Shown: positions 9,703 through 17,179 of the stretch, in pieces
How the letters are laid out: the number at the start of each line of letters is the position of its first letter
Numbering within the stretch: position 1 is the first letter of the stretch
Assembly (NCBI RefSeq): GCF_003626645.1
Contig: NZ_RBAM01000007.1
Coordinates: 434,001-498,000 of the forward strand
Length of the DNA stretch: 64,000 nucleotides
Source of the DNA: Streptomyces klenkii
GTDB taxonomy: Bacteria; Actinomycetota; Actinomycetes; Streptomycetales; Streptomycetaceae
Reading direction: 5' to 3'
The notes under the pieces: generated by a model
Told to the model about the DNA's origin: nothing
Database searches by the model: none
The model's input: only the letters and a program-made list of their open reading frames with translations
Made by a program: the position numbers and the translations under genes

Positions 9703-10680
9703 ATGACGACAGGTCGGCTCGGGCAGCAGGCCGCGCCACCGAATGCGGCCTACGCCGGGCAGGTCGTGCACTTCCCGGACCCGGTCCGCGCCAGCCGCTA
9801 CCCCAAGGGGGTGCGGATGGACGACTCGGGTCACCCGGTCTTCTCGCCGTACGCGCGGGCCGCCGCGGAGATCGCGGAGCCGCCGGAGGGCTTCGGCGTG
9901 GACGAGTTGCGGCTGACCGACTACGTGTCGGCGAACGCCGCGATGCACGCCGCCGGCCACGAACTGTGGGCGAGCCTGCCGTCGGTCGCGACGCCGCACG
10001 GCTGGACGTGGCACCACGTGGCGGGCACGCGCCGGCTGGAGCTGGTCCCCGCCGAGGTGAAGGCGCTGCTGCGGCACCACGGCGGGCTCGCGACGGCCGC
10101 CGTGGACCAGGAGAAGCGCGGCACGCGCCCGTTGCAGGAGACCCGGCCGGTGCACTTCGTACTGCCGCAGCGGGACCTCGCGGTGACGGAGGAGCAGATC
10201 CAGGGCGTCGAGGAGGACCTCGGCTACCGCCTGCCCGGCGCGTACCGGGCGTTCCTGAAGGCCGCGGGCGGCTGCGCGCCGGTCGGCGCCGCGCTGGACG
10301 CGGAGCTGGGCCTGCTGATCGACCAGCCGTTCTTCACGGTGCGCGACGAGGCGGCGGTGAACGACCTCGTCTACGTCAACAAGTGTCTGCGCGACCACTT
10401 CACCAAGGACTATCTGGGCGTGGGATTCGTCCAGGGGGGCGTACTCGCGGTGAAGGTGAAGGGCGAGGCCGTCGGCTCGGTCTGGTTCTGCCCGTACGAC
10501 GACGCGCGTGACCGGGACGGCTGGTCGGTGCAGGAGCGGGTGGAGCGGTTGCTGCTGCCCTGTGGTGAGGACTTCGACGTGTTTTTGTCGCGGCTTGCGG
10601 GCGGTCCGCCCGAGCTGGAGACGGTGGCCGGCCTGATGGTGGACGGTGGCTTCGCCTTCGCCGTCCCGGTGGAGGGGTGA
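9703..10680 (+). CDS. HNH/ENDO VII-type (WHH) nuclease domain fused to SUKH-1 (SMI1/KNR4) domain
   Basis: This 325-residue protein appears to join a toxin-type nuclease to an immunity domain. Residues about 20-140 contain DYVSANAAM (73-81) and then GWTWHHVAGTRRLELVP (100-116) with HHGG at 125-128, the W-H-H ... L-V-P ... H-x-G-G pattern of HNH/ENDO VII toxin nucleases. Residues about 155-300 fit SUKH-1: VTEEQIQGVEEDLGYRLPGA (161-180), YRAFLKAAGG and GSVWFCPYDD. No signal peptide. The ATG at 9703 begins the conserved part; the open frame upstream has no recognisable content. It ends 7 bases before the next gene, so both are co-transcribed. Whether the nuclease is active, or permanently silenced by its own SUKH domain, cannot be read from sequence. 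Confidence 0.78.
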   Translation: MTTGRLGQQAAPPNAAYAGQVVHFPDPVRASRYPKGVRMDDSGHPVFSPYARAAAEIAEPPEGFGVDELRLTDYVSANAAMHAAGHELWASLPSVATPHGWTWHHVAGTRRLELVPAEVKALLRHHGGLATAAVDQEKRGTRPLQETRPVHFVLPQRDLAVTEEQIQGVEEDLGYRLPGAYRAFLKAAGGCAPVGAALDAELGLLIDQPFFTVRDEAAVNDLVYVNKCLRDHFTKDYLGVGFVQGGVLAVKVKGEAVGSVWFCPYDDARDRDGWSVQERVERLLLPCGEDFDVFLSRLAGGPPELETVAGLMVDGGFAFAVPVEG

Positions 10681-10687
10681 GCGCGCG

Positions 10688-13444
10688 GTGGTGACGTTCG
10701 CGCAGGCGCAGGAGCGCGGTGAGCGCTGGGTCAACGGTGACGTGGCGGCGTATCAGCACCGGGAGGTGCGGGTCCGCGAGTTCGACCTGGGGTTCGTGGT
10801 GTGGGCGGAGGACCGCGAGGACGGTCCGACGTCCGACGGCGGGCACGCCAGGCTGGTGATCGCCCGGGACAGCGGGGAGACGACGCTGTGGCCGGCACTG
10901 CCGGTGGGCGAGGTCATCCGGCGCTACGAGGAGGAGTACGGAGCGGTGGCCGTGGAAGAACCGGAACCGTCGGACGCCCCGCCGAAGCGGCTGGACCTGA
11001 ACGCGACGTCGTTCCTGCTGAGCCCGCCGCAGTGGCTCCAGGACGCGGCGGACGCGATGGGGATTCCGGACCGGAGGAGCGACGGGTCGACATCTGGCGG
11101 TTCGACGTCGGGCGGCGGGGCGCCGGTTGGCGGGGGTATGTCTGCCTCTGCGCCTGCGGGCGGGGCTGCCGGTGGGGCTTCGGGCTCGTCGGCCGGTGCG
11201 GCTGCGGGCGGCTCTGCGGGTGGCGCTTTCAGCGCGCCTTCCGGTGCGCCCTCGGGTGCTTCTGACGGTACGTCTACGGGTGGCGCTTCGGGTCTGCCGG
11301 CCGGTGGGCATGGGGCCGGGTCCGCCGGTGGTGCTTCCGGTGCGCTTACGGGCGCTCCTAGCGGCGCGCCCGCGGGTGCCCCCGGGGACTCTTCCGCCGA
11401 CGCGCCGTCCGACGGCGCTTCCGGCACGTCCGCGCGCTCCGCGGCGTCCTCGGACGCGTCGCTGGGCCGGCCGGTGCCGCTGTCCGCTCCCGAGGGGGCT
11501 GCCGCCTCCTCGGAGGGCCCGGAGCCGGTGGCGCCCGCCGCACCGCCCGCACCGCCTGCGCCGCCGGTCGCGCCCCCCGTGCCGGAGGCGACCCCCTGGG
11601 CCGCGGCGGCCACGCACACCGCCGATGACGACGACCGCTCGGTCGGCCTGCCGGCCACCGTGCTGGCGCCGGCCCTGTCGGGTACGGACGAGGACGACAC
11701 GCCTCCTCCGGGCGTCGGCCCGGAGGCGAAGACGGCCCTGATGTCGGCCGGCAGCGCGCTGCCGAAGACGGCCATAGCCCCGTCCCTCGACTCCCTTGAA
11801 GGCCCGTCGGCAGCTCAGGGCGCCCCCGGCGCCCCGGTCCCGCCGCCCGCGGCGCCCGCCGGAGCCCCCGTGCCGCCGCCCGCGGCGCCGGCCGGGCCGG
11901 GTGCGCCCGTTCCGCCGCCGCCCGCTCCCGGTGCCGGTGGCCCGCAGGCACCCACGCCGCCCGGCCCGCCCGCGGCCCCCGGGGCGCCCGCCCCGGCCGG
12001 TCCGGGCACCGGTGCGGCCTATGCCGCGACGATGCTCGCCCACCCCGGTACACCGGGCATGCCCGGAGCCGCACCCGGCGCCCCGGCGCCCGGCGCGCCC
12101 GTACCGCCCGGTCCGCCCGGTGCCCCGGGCCGCCCGTCGGGCCCCGCCGCGCCGCCCGCGGCACCGCCTGCCGCTCCGGCCGGCCCTGGTGGGGTGCACC
12201 ACGCGGCGACCATGCTCGCGAGCGCCCCCGGCGGCCCGGCCGCTCCAGGCGCTCCCGGCGCCCCGGGGCAGCCCCCCGCGGCCCCCGCCCGCCCCGGCGG
12301 CACCCCGCCGCCCGCCGGCCCCGGCGGCGTGCACCACGCGGCCACCATGCTGGCGAGCCCGGGAGGCCCCGGCATGCCCCCCGCCCCGCAGGGCCCTGCC
12401 GCGCCGCAGCCGGCCCCCGCGGCCCCCGCGTACGGCTACCCGCAGCCCCCCAGCGGCCTGCCGACCGTAGGCCCGGGCTACATGGCCGTCCTGCGCTACC
12501 GCGCGCACGACGGTTCCGAGCAGCAGCTCATCCGCCGCAGCGCGCCGGGCACGCCGCACCCGGAGTGGCAGATCCTGCACGAGCTGATGGCGCTGAACGT
12601 GCCGCGCGAGCAGGTGCTGGAGCTCCACACGGAGCTGGAGTCCTGCGACGGCCCCGGCGGCTACTGCGCCCGTATGGTGCGCGACAACTGGCCGCAGGCG
12701 ACGGTCAGTCACACGGCCGCGTACGGCCGCGACCACGCCACGCGCCAGCAGGGCGTCCGGCACCTGATCGAGCATCAGGGCGAGCTGCATCAGGTCGCGG
12801 ACGGACCGGCGCGCCCCGCGCCGAACCGGGTGCCGCTGCCGCACCCCGGCCAGGTGCAGCAGGCGCCGCCGGTCGGCCCGGACGTGATCGCCCGGGAGCT
12901 GGCCGAGTCGTTCGGCCCGCAGGGCGTGTTCCGGTTCGAGCAGCGCGCGGTGTCGCGCCAGGGCGTGCCGGACATCGTGGCGCAGACGCTGGTGTGGGCC
13001 GGCGTGCCCGTGGACTGCGGACCGTTCTTCTGGGGCCAGGCGCAGCCGGGCCGGCCCGTGCCGACGCTGGCGGAGCTGGCGGCGGAGCGGCGGGTGCAGG
13101 CGGCGCCGGACGCGGGTTCGTATCTCGTGATGGGCACGGACTTCGGCAAGCAGCTGTGCGTCCAGTACGGGACGGCGCACATCGTCGCGGTGCCGCTGGA
13201 GGCGGGGCCGGGCGGTTCGTCCGTTCCGCCGCAGTTCGTCAACACGAGCCTGCCTCAGTTCGTTCGCTCTTTGGCGCTGCTCGGGAAGATGTGGCGGTGG
13301 CGCTACGGATTGACGCCGGAGCAGGCGGGCCGCTGGACGGTGGATTTCCAGGAACAGCTGATGGCGCTGGACACGGCCGCCTTGTCCTCGCCGGAGAACT
13401 GGTGGTCGGTGCTGGTGGAGCAGATGTGGGACGGCCTGTTCTAG
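10688..13444 (+). CDS. Three-part fusion: Imm35/YrhB-like domain, long Ala/Pro/Gly linker, XOO_2897-type deaminase, SUKH-4 domain
   Basis: The 918-residue protein begins with about 85 residues like Imm35/YrhB (VTFAQAQERGERWVNGD ... EVIRRYEEEYG). Residues about 90-590 are a disordered Ala/Pro/Gly/Ser-rich linker with repeated ATML motifs at Thr448, Thr508 and Thr553 and a variant ATVL at Thr324. Residues about 597-690 look like a XOO_2897-type nucleic acid deaminase: HPEW gives the H-x-E motif (His624, Glu626), and Cys653 and Cys660 in ESCDGPGGYC supply the zinc cysteines. Residues about 735-918 fit SUKH-4 (ARELAESFG ... FVNTSLPQFV ... WSVLVEQMWDGLF). The GTG at 10688 is chosen from GGAGG at 10671-10675; GTG 10691 is possible. 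The linker codes in a strongly GC-rich, repetitive way, so its exact length may vary between strains. Confidence 0.78.
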   Translation: MVTFAQAQERGERWVNGDVAAYQHREVRVREFDLGFVVWAEDREDGPTSDGGHARLVIARDSGETTLWPALPVGEVIRRYEEEYGAVAVEEPEPSDAPPKRLDLNATSFLLSPPQWLQDAADAMGIPDRRSDGSTSGGSTSGGGAPVGGGMSASAPAGGAAGGASGSSAGAAAGGSAGGAFSAPSGAPSGASDGTSTGGASGLPAGGHGAGSAGGASGALTGAPSGAPAGAPGDSSADAPSDGASGTSARSAASSDASLGRPVPLSAPEGAAASSEGPEPVAPAAPPAPPAPPVAPPVPEATPWAAAATHTADDDDRSVGLPATVLAPALSGTDEDDTPPPGVGPEAKTALMSAGSALPKTAIAPSLDSLEGPSAAQGAPGAPVPPPAAPAGAPVPPPAAPAGPGAPVPPPPAPGAGGPQAPTPPGPPAAPGAPAPAGPGTGAAYAATMLAHPGTPGMPGAAPGAPAPGAPVPPGPPGAPGRPSGPAAPPAAPPAAPAGPGGVHHAATMLASAPGGPAAPGAPGAPGQPPAAPARPGGTPPPAGPGGVHHAATMLASPGGPGMPPAPQGPAAPQPAPAAPAYGYPQPPSGLPTVGPGYMAVLRYRAHDGSEQQLIRRSAPGTPHPEWQILHELMALNVPREQVLELHTELESCDGPGGYCARMVRDNWPQATVSHTAAYGRDHATRQQGVRHLIEHQGELHQVADGPARPAPNRVPLPHPGQVQQAPPVGPDVIARELAESFGPQGVFRFEQRAVSRQGVPDIVAQTLVWAGVPVDCGPFFWGQAQPGRPVPTLAELAAERRVQAAPDAGSYLVMGTDFGKQLCVQYGTAHIVAVPLEAGPGGSSVPPQFVNTSLPQFVRSLALLGKMWRWRYGLTPEQAGRWTVDFQEQLMALDTAALSSPENWWSVLVEQMWDGLF

Positions 13445-13469
13445 TGGCGCGGCCGGTGCGCTGAGGGCG

Positions 13470-13506
13470 CGGGGCGCCCGATCCGGGGTGAGGGTCGGGC
13501 GCCCCG
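13470..13506 (+). terminator. Perfect 12-bp hairpin after the SUKH-4 fusion gene
   Basis: Arms 13470-13481 and 13495-13506 are fully complementary. It closes the toxin/immunity transcript and isolates it from the coiled-coil gene at 13640. Confidence 0.8.
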
Positions 13507-13639
13507 TGTCGTAGGTTGGCGCATCCTTGACAGAAGAAGCGGGCGGAGTGTCGCGTCATCGGCACTTCCCGTGGTCCAGGGATGATGTGCGCCAGACTGC
13601 GTCACATACCGGACATCCGGGATATAAGGGGCTTCAAGG

Positions 13640-14542
13640 ATGAGTGCATCGGTGTCTCCCGACGGTTTCGCTGTCGTACGGGGCCGGGGTTACCGGCCCG
13701 AGCAGGTCGATCGCGTGCTCGCCGAGTTCGCGCGCCAGCGGGACGCGGCCTGGGAGCGGGTGGCGCGGCTGACCGTACTCGCGCGCGAGATGGAGGAGGA
13801 GACGCAGCGGCTGGGGCAGGTGGTGACGCAGCTCCCCCCGCAGACGTACGAATCGCTCGGCCAGCGCGCGCAAGGGCTCCTCATCACCGCCCAGGCCGAG
13901 GCGACCGGGCTGCGGGAGCGGGCCGAGGCGGCCGCCGCCGAGCTGATGGAGGCCGCCGAGGCGCACGGGCGGGCCGCCCGGGACGCGGCCCACCAGGCCG
14001 CCACGGCGGTGCGCGCCGAGGCCGAGGAATGGGCGCGGCAGGCGCTCGTCGCGGCCGAGTCCGTCGCCGACGACGTCATCGCCGTGGCGCGGCGCGACGC
14101 CAAGCAGCGGCGCGAGGACGCGGTGGCCGCGCTGGCGGAGATGCGCGAGCGGACGGCGGCGGCGCTGGCCGAGCAGGAGAAGGACCACGCGGAGCGATGG
14201 GAGGCGTCGGGGCGCGAGATCGCCGAGCGCGAGGCGGCGCTCGACACGCGCATCGCCGCGATGGAGGAGTACGCCCGCAACGCCCTGGCGGAGGCGCAGC
14301 GCCGCTACGCGGAGGCGGAGGAGGCGGCGCGGCACGGCCAGGAGGACGCGGAGGCGCAGGGCGCCGCCCTGATCGCGCAGGCGCGGGTCCGCGAGGAGCG
14401 GGTCGTGCGGGACATGGAGCGCAACCTCCGCGAACACGAGGAGCGCCGCGAGGAGCTCCGCGCCCACATGGCCCACGTCCGCCACAGCCTGGCAGCCCTC
14501 ACGGGCAAGCCGGTGGCGGAGGATCTGGGCGCGGGGGAGTAA
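13640..14542 (+). CDS. DivIVA-like coiled-coil protein (Streptomyces 'cellulose-binding protein' type)
   Basis: The 300-residue protein opens with a short DivIVA-like segment, FAVVRGRGYRPEQVDRVLAE (residues 9-28), where the G-Y-x-P-x-Q-V-D pattern resembles the N-terminal lipid-binding fold. From about residue 30 to the end it is almost entirely Ala/Glu/Arg coiled coil. Such proteins in Streptomyces belong to the cytoskeletal/polarity group around DivIVA, Scy and FilP and are often annotated as cellulose-binding proteins; the cellulose link is historical. CAAGG lies 4-8 bases before the ATG at 13640. A CCGGACATCCGG inverted repeat (13609-13620) lies in the leader. Function is inferred only from architecture. 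Confidence 0.8.
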   Translation: MSASVSPDGFAVVRGRGYRPEQVDRVLAEFARQRDAAWERVARLTVLAREMEEETQRLGQVVTQLPPQTYESLGQRAQGLLITAQAEATGLRERAEAAAAELMEAAEAHGRAARDAAHQAATAVRAEAEEWARQALVAAESVADDVIAVARRDAKQRREDAVAALAEMRERTAAALAEQEKDHAERWEASGREIAEREAALDTRIAAMEEYARNALAEAQRRYAEAEEAARHGQEDAEAQGAALIAQARVREERVVRDMERNLREHEERREELRAHMAHVRHSLAALTGKPVAEDLGAGE

Positions 14543-14570
14543 GGCGGGGCACGTACGCGTACGGCCGGTC

Positions 14571-14645
14571 CGGCACCGCCGGGTACCGCCGTTGTGGCTG
14601 ACCGCCGCGGCGGCGGGGTGAAGGGTGCGCGGCGTCACCCTTCAC
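14571..14645 (+). repeat. Dispersed intergenic repeat, copy 1
   Basis: The unit begins CGGCACCGCCGGG, continues CCGCCGTTGTGGCTGA and CCGCCGCGGCGG, and ends in a stem-loop AAGGGTG...CACCCTT. Related copies lie at 14713, 34101, 34220, 52439, 55220 (reversed) and 55315. Confidence 0.65.
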
Positions 14646-14684
14646 GGACGGCGCTCCGGCTGCGCCCGGCTTCCTTACCGACGA

Positions 14685-14714
14685 GGTTTCAAGGAAGCCG
14701 GCTTCCTTGAAACC
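14685..14714. repeat. 30-base perfect palindrome
   Basis: Arms 14685-14699 and 14700-14714 (GGTTTCAAGGAAGCC and its exact complement) meet with no loop. It lies between repeat copies 1 and 2 in the convergent gap between the coiled-coil gene and the transglycosylase gene. It could extrude as a cruciform, act as a terminator for both genes, or be a protein-binding site. Confidence 0.75.
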
Positions 14715-14753
14715 GCCGCGGCGGATCGAAGGGTGCGGGCAGCACCCTTCACC
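14713..14753 (+). repeat. Dispersed intergenic repeat, partial copy 2 (3' half)
   Basis: It repeats only the second half of the unit: CCGCCGCGGCGG followed by the stem-loop GAAGGGTGC...GCACCCTTC. Confidence 0.55.
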
Positions 14754-14775
14754 CGTGCCGGGCCCCCCGCAGGGG

Positions 14776-16572
14776 CTACGCCTTCGGTGTCGGGAGTTCG
14801 GCCGTGGGGGCCTTCACCGTCAGGTGGAAGGCGTGGGCCTTGCCGTCCGCCGTCGTCACGTTCAGCACGTAGTCGCCGGACTTCGCGTCCGTCAGCAGCT
14901 CCGGCAGCTCCAGGACGCCGTCCTTGTCCGTCGTCCCGGCCTCCAGCCGCCACGTCCGCTTGCCGTCGGGTCCCTTGAAGTAGGGGCCGACGGCCTTGCC
15001 GTTTTCGGTGGCGGGCGTCGTGCCGTCGGCCTTGGTGACCGTGGCCGTGATGGCCGAGCCGACGACGTCCTTGCCGTCCTTCGCCAGCACCTTGACCGTG
15101 AACCGGTCGGCGAACGCGCCATTGGGGTCGGCCTTCAGGCGCGGGTCACCGACAAAGATGACCCGGTCGGCCGTCAGCACGGACACCGTGCCCGTGAACT
15201 CCACCGCCGGAAGGTCGCGCCCGACGACCGTCGCCGTCACCTTGACCTTGCCGATCTTGAGCCCGGCCGTGACCCGCGGAGCCTTGGCCGTACCGTCCTT
15301 GCCCGTGACGACGGTCGTCTCCGTGGAGCCGTCCGTGAACGCGGCACCGTCACCGCTCACCACGAACCGTACGCGCGCCCCCGCAACCGCCTTCCCGGAC
15401 TTGTCCTTGACCAGGACCTGCGCCGACTCCTTGAACGTCTCGCCGGCGTTCGCCTCCCAGGCCTTGTCGCTGCCGACCCGCTCCAGGCGGCTCGGCTGCG
15501 GCGCGGGCGGGTTCGGCTTGCCGGGATCGGGCTTGCTGGGATCCGGCTTGCCGGGATCGGGCTTGCCGGGATCAGGCTTATTGGGCTCGGGCTTGCTCGG
15601 CTTCTCCGGCTTGCCCGGCTGCGTGCCGGGCTTGCCCGGCGTCGTCCCCGTCGACCCGCCGGGCGACGGCGGCACCGGCTTCGAAGGCTGCGGCTTCTGC
15701 GAAGGAGTACTGCCCGAAGGGGCATTGCCCGACGGCGTGTTACCGGACGGCGTATTGCCCGACGGCACACCCGGAAGGTCCGGCAGCGACGGCACGTTGC
15801 CCTGCTGGTACGCGCGCATCCACTCCGTGACGGCGTTCACGTACGAGCGCGAGTTGTTGTAGCTGAGGATCGCCCGGTCGAGGTCCTCGGGCCGGTTCAT
15901 GTCCTTGCCGCCCGCGCACAAGTACTTGGCGGTGCCGAGCGCGGCGTCGTAGACGTTGTTGGGGTCCTTCACCCCGTCGCCGTTGCCGTCGGCGCCGTAC
16001 TGCGCCCACGTGGACGGCAGGAACTGCGTGGGGCCGACGGCCTTGTCGTAGACGGTGTCGCCGTCCCAGCGCCCCTGGTCGGTGTCCTTGACGGTGGCGA
16101 AGCCGTTGCCGTCCAGCTGCGGGCCGAGGATCGGCTTGTCCGTCGTGCCGTCGGAGGTCATGCGCGCGCCGTTGTACGTGGCGTGCTGCGTCTCCACCTG
16201 GCCGATGCCGGCTATGAGCTCCCACGGCATGTGGCAGCCCGGCATGTCGGCCGCGGCGCGCTGCGCGGCCTTGCGGTAGGCGTCCAGGGCCGTCGCGGGG
16301 ATGCCCGTGGCGGCGTCCTTGGAGTCCTCCTTGCCGGCGCCGGGCGTGCCGGGCAGGCCGGGGCGGCCCTTCGGTCTGAGGTCGGGCAGCGTGAGGTTGG
16401 GCGTGCCGTGCGGCATGCCCTGGGGGTTCTTCGGGTCCTTCGCGGGGTCGTCCGCATCCGCCGTGTTGTGCGGGGGACTGACGCCGACCGCGGCCGTCAG
16501 GCTGGCCACGAGCAGGGCCGTGCACAGGCCCTGCCGGGAGACACTGGCAGCGCGCGTAGGGAGTATCTTCAC
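14776..16572 (-). CDS. Secreted lytic transglycosylase with C-terminal Ig-like (Big-1) repeats
   Basis: The 598-residue exported protein cleaves peptidoglycan glycan strands by the transglycosylase reaction. It has a signal peptide (basic N-terminus, hydrophobic core LCTALLVASLTAAVGV), then an SLT-type domain at about residues 75-235 with WELIAGIGQVETQHATYNG (the catalytic Glu context), AVGPTQFLPSTWAQYG and AILSYNNSRSYV. A Pro/Gly/Lys linker follows with GN-T/A-PS repeats and KPDPGKPDP-type repeats. The last ~240 residues contain two Big-1-like folds (SAQVLVKDKSGKAVAGARV and DRFTVKVLAKDGKDVVGSAI). The GTG at 16572 has GAAGGAAG upstream; longer frame upstream is not conserved. A likely role is wall remodelling, with the Ig-like part extending the enzyme through the wall. 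Confidence 0.88.
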   Translation of the reverse strand: MKILPTRAASVSRQGLCTALLVASLTAAVGVSPPHNTADADDPAKDPKNPQGMPHGTPNLTLPDLRPKGRPGLPGTPGAGKEDSKDAATGIPATALDAYRKAAQRAAADMPGCHMPWELIAGIGQVETQHATYNGARMTSDGTTDKPILGPQLDGNGFATVKDTDQGRWDGDTVYDKAVGPTQFLPSTWAQYGADGNGDGVKDPNNVYDAALGTAKYLCAGGKDMNRPEDLDRAILSYNNSRSYVNAVTEWMRAYQQGNVPSLPDLPGVPSGNTPSGNTPSGNAPSGSTPSQKPQPSKPVPPSPGGSTGTTPGKPGTQPGKPEKPSKPEPNKPDPGKPDPGKPDPSKPDPGKPNPPAPQPSRLERVGSDKAWEANAGETFKESAQVLVKDKSGKAVAGARVRFVVSGDGAAFTDGSTETTVVTGKDGTAKAPRVTAGLKIGKVKVTATVVGRDLPAVEFTGTVSVLTADRVIFVGDPRLKADPNGAFADRFTVKVLAKDGKDVVGSAITATVTKADGTTPATENGKAVGPYFKGPDGKRTWRLEAGTTDKDGVLELPELLTDAKSGDYVLNVTTADGKAHAFHLTVKAPTAELPTPKA

Positions 16573-17179
16573 GATGCTGCTTCCTTCGGAGACCTGCGGC
16601 CCGTGCGAAGGGGTGCACGACATCCCCCCTCGACCATGACACCGAACACTAATTCCCTGTGGCCCCAATTGTCTTGCCCGGTGGCCGCCTTCACGTAGTA
16701 TTCGCCCTTCGTTCCTCCGCGACTTCCTCCCCTTTGGTCGTTTCCTGCCGTTTGTCCGTGGCGGGTTCGGTGAGCCCGGCGCCTTCACGGCAGCCACAGG
16801 GGAGCCGGGGCGCCCCGCCCCGCCCGCCCCCGGATCGTTTCCCCGGACACGCATCCCCCCGCCGGCGGCTTATTTGCGCCTTACGTAACGGCAGGGTGCA
16901 GACTCGGCCCCCGGCGGACCCCGAGACCGGCGGGTCCGCCGGCCCCGCAACCCCTAAGGGTCTTTCCCGGCTTTCTCCTGCTCGTCCCGGCCACCCGGTT
17001 CGTACCGCAGGGGGAGGGGCGGGCACGACCCGCTGCCTAGCCTTTTCATGGCGATGCCGGCCGGAGAGGCGGTGGTGGGGCTAGCCCCACCTCGGATACA
17101 CGGACGAGCACCATCGCGCCGGCCTCCCGCCGCCGGGCAGGCTGTGGACCGCACCGCATGAGCACCAAGGAGTTTCACC
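16573..17179. other. 607-base divergent intergenic region
   Basis: It separates the minus-strand transglycosylase gene from the plus-strand ABC operon. A possible minus-strand promoter has its -10 TAGTGT at 16646-16651 and a weak -35 GACAAT at 16668-16673. TTACGTAA (16881-16888) is a small palindrome. A strong 18-base palindrome at 17074-17091 is listed separately. No gene is supported; scattered short frames lack conserved content. Confidence 0.5.
17074..17091. promoter_or_regulatory. 18-base perfect palindrome upstream of the first ABC operon
   Basis: GGTGGGGCTAGCCCCACC is its own exact complement and lies 88 bases before the ABC ATPase start. It is a good candidate operator for a dimeric regulator, but no regulator gene is adjacent. 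Confidence 0.5.

Noticed and set aside
11800..12420. Repetitive DNA in the linker region considered as a CRISPR-like or minisatellite array
   Set aside because: The repeats are irregular in length and correspond to in-frame Ala/Pro/Gly codons; no constant repeat with unique spacers exists.
10400..13180. 926-codon minus-strand frame opposite the Imm35-deaminase-SUKH-4 gene
   Set aside because: It is Arg/Gly-rich shadow sequence; the plus strand has a ribosome binding site, conserved domains and operon spacing.
8208..13444. The toxin/immunity block as a classical type VI/ESX polymorphic toxin locus
   Set aside because: No VgrG, PAAR, RHS, WXG100, signal peptide or other delivery domain is visible in or next to the genes.
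14776..16572. Transglycosylase taken as a third Rpf-type protein
   Set aside because: Its catalytic region (GIGQVETQHATYNG, VGPTQFLPSTW) is SLT/MltB-like rather than the Rpf C-E-S-G-G pattern, and it has Ig-like repeats instead of LysM.
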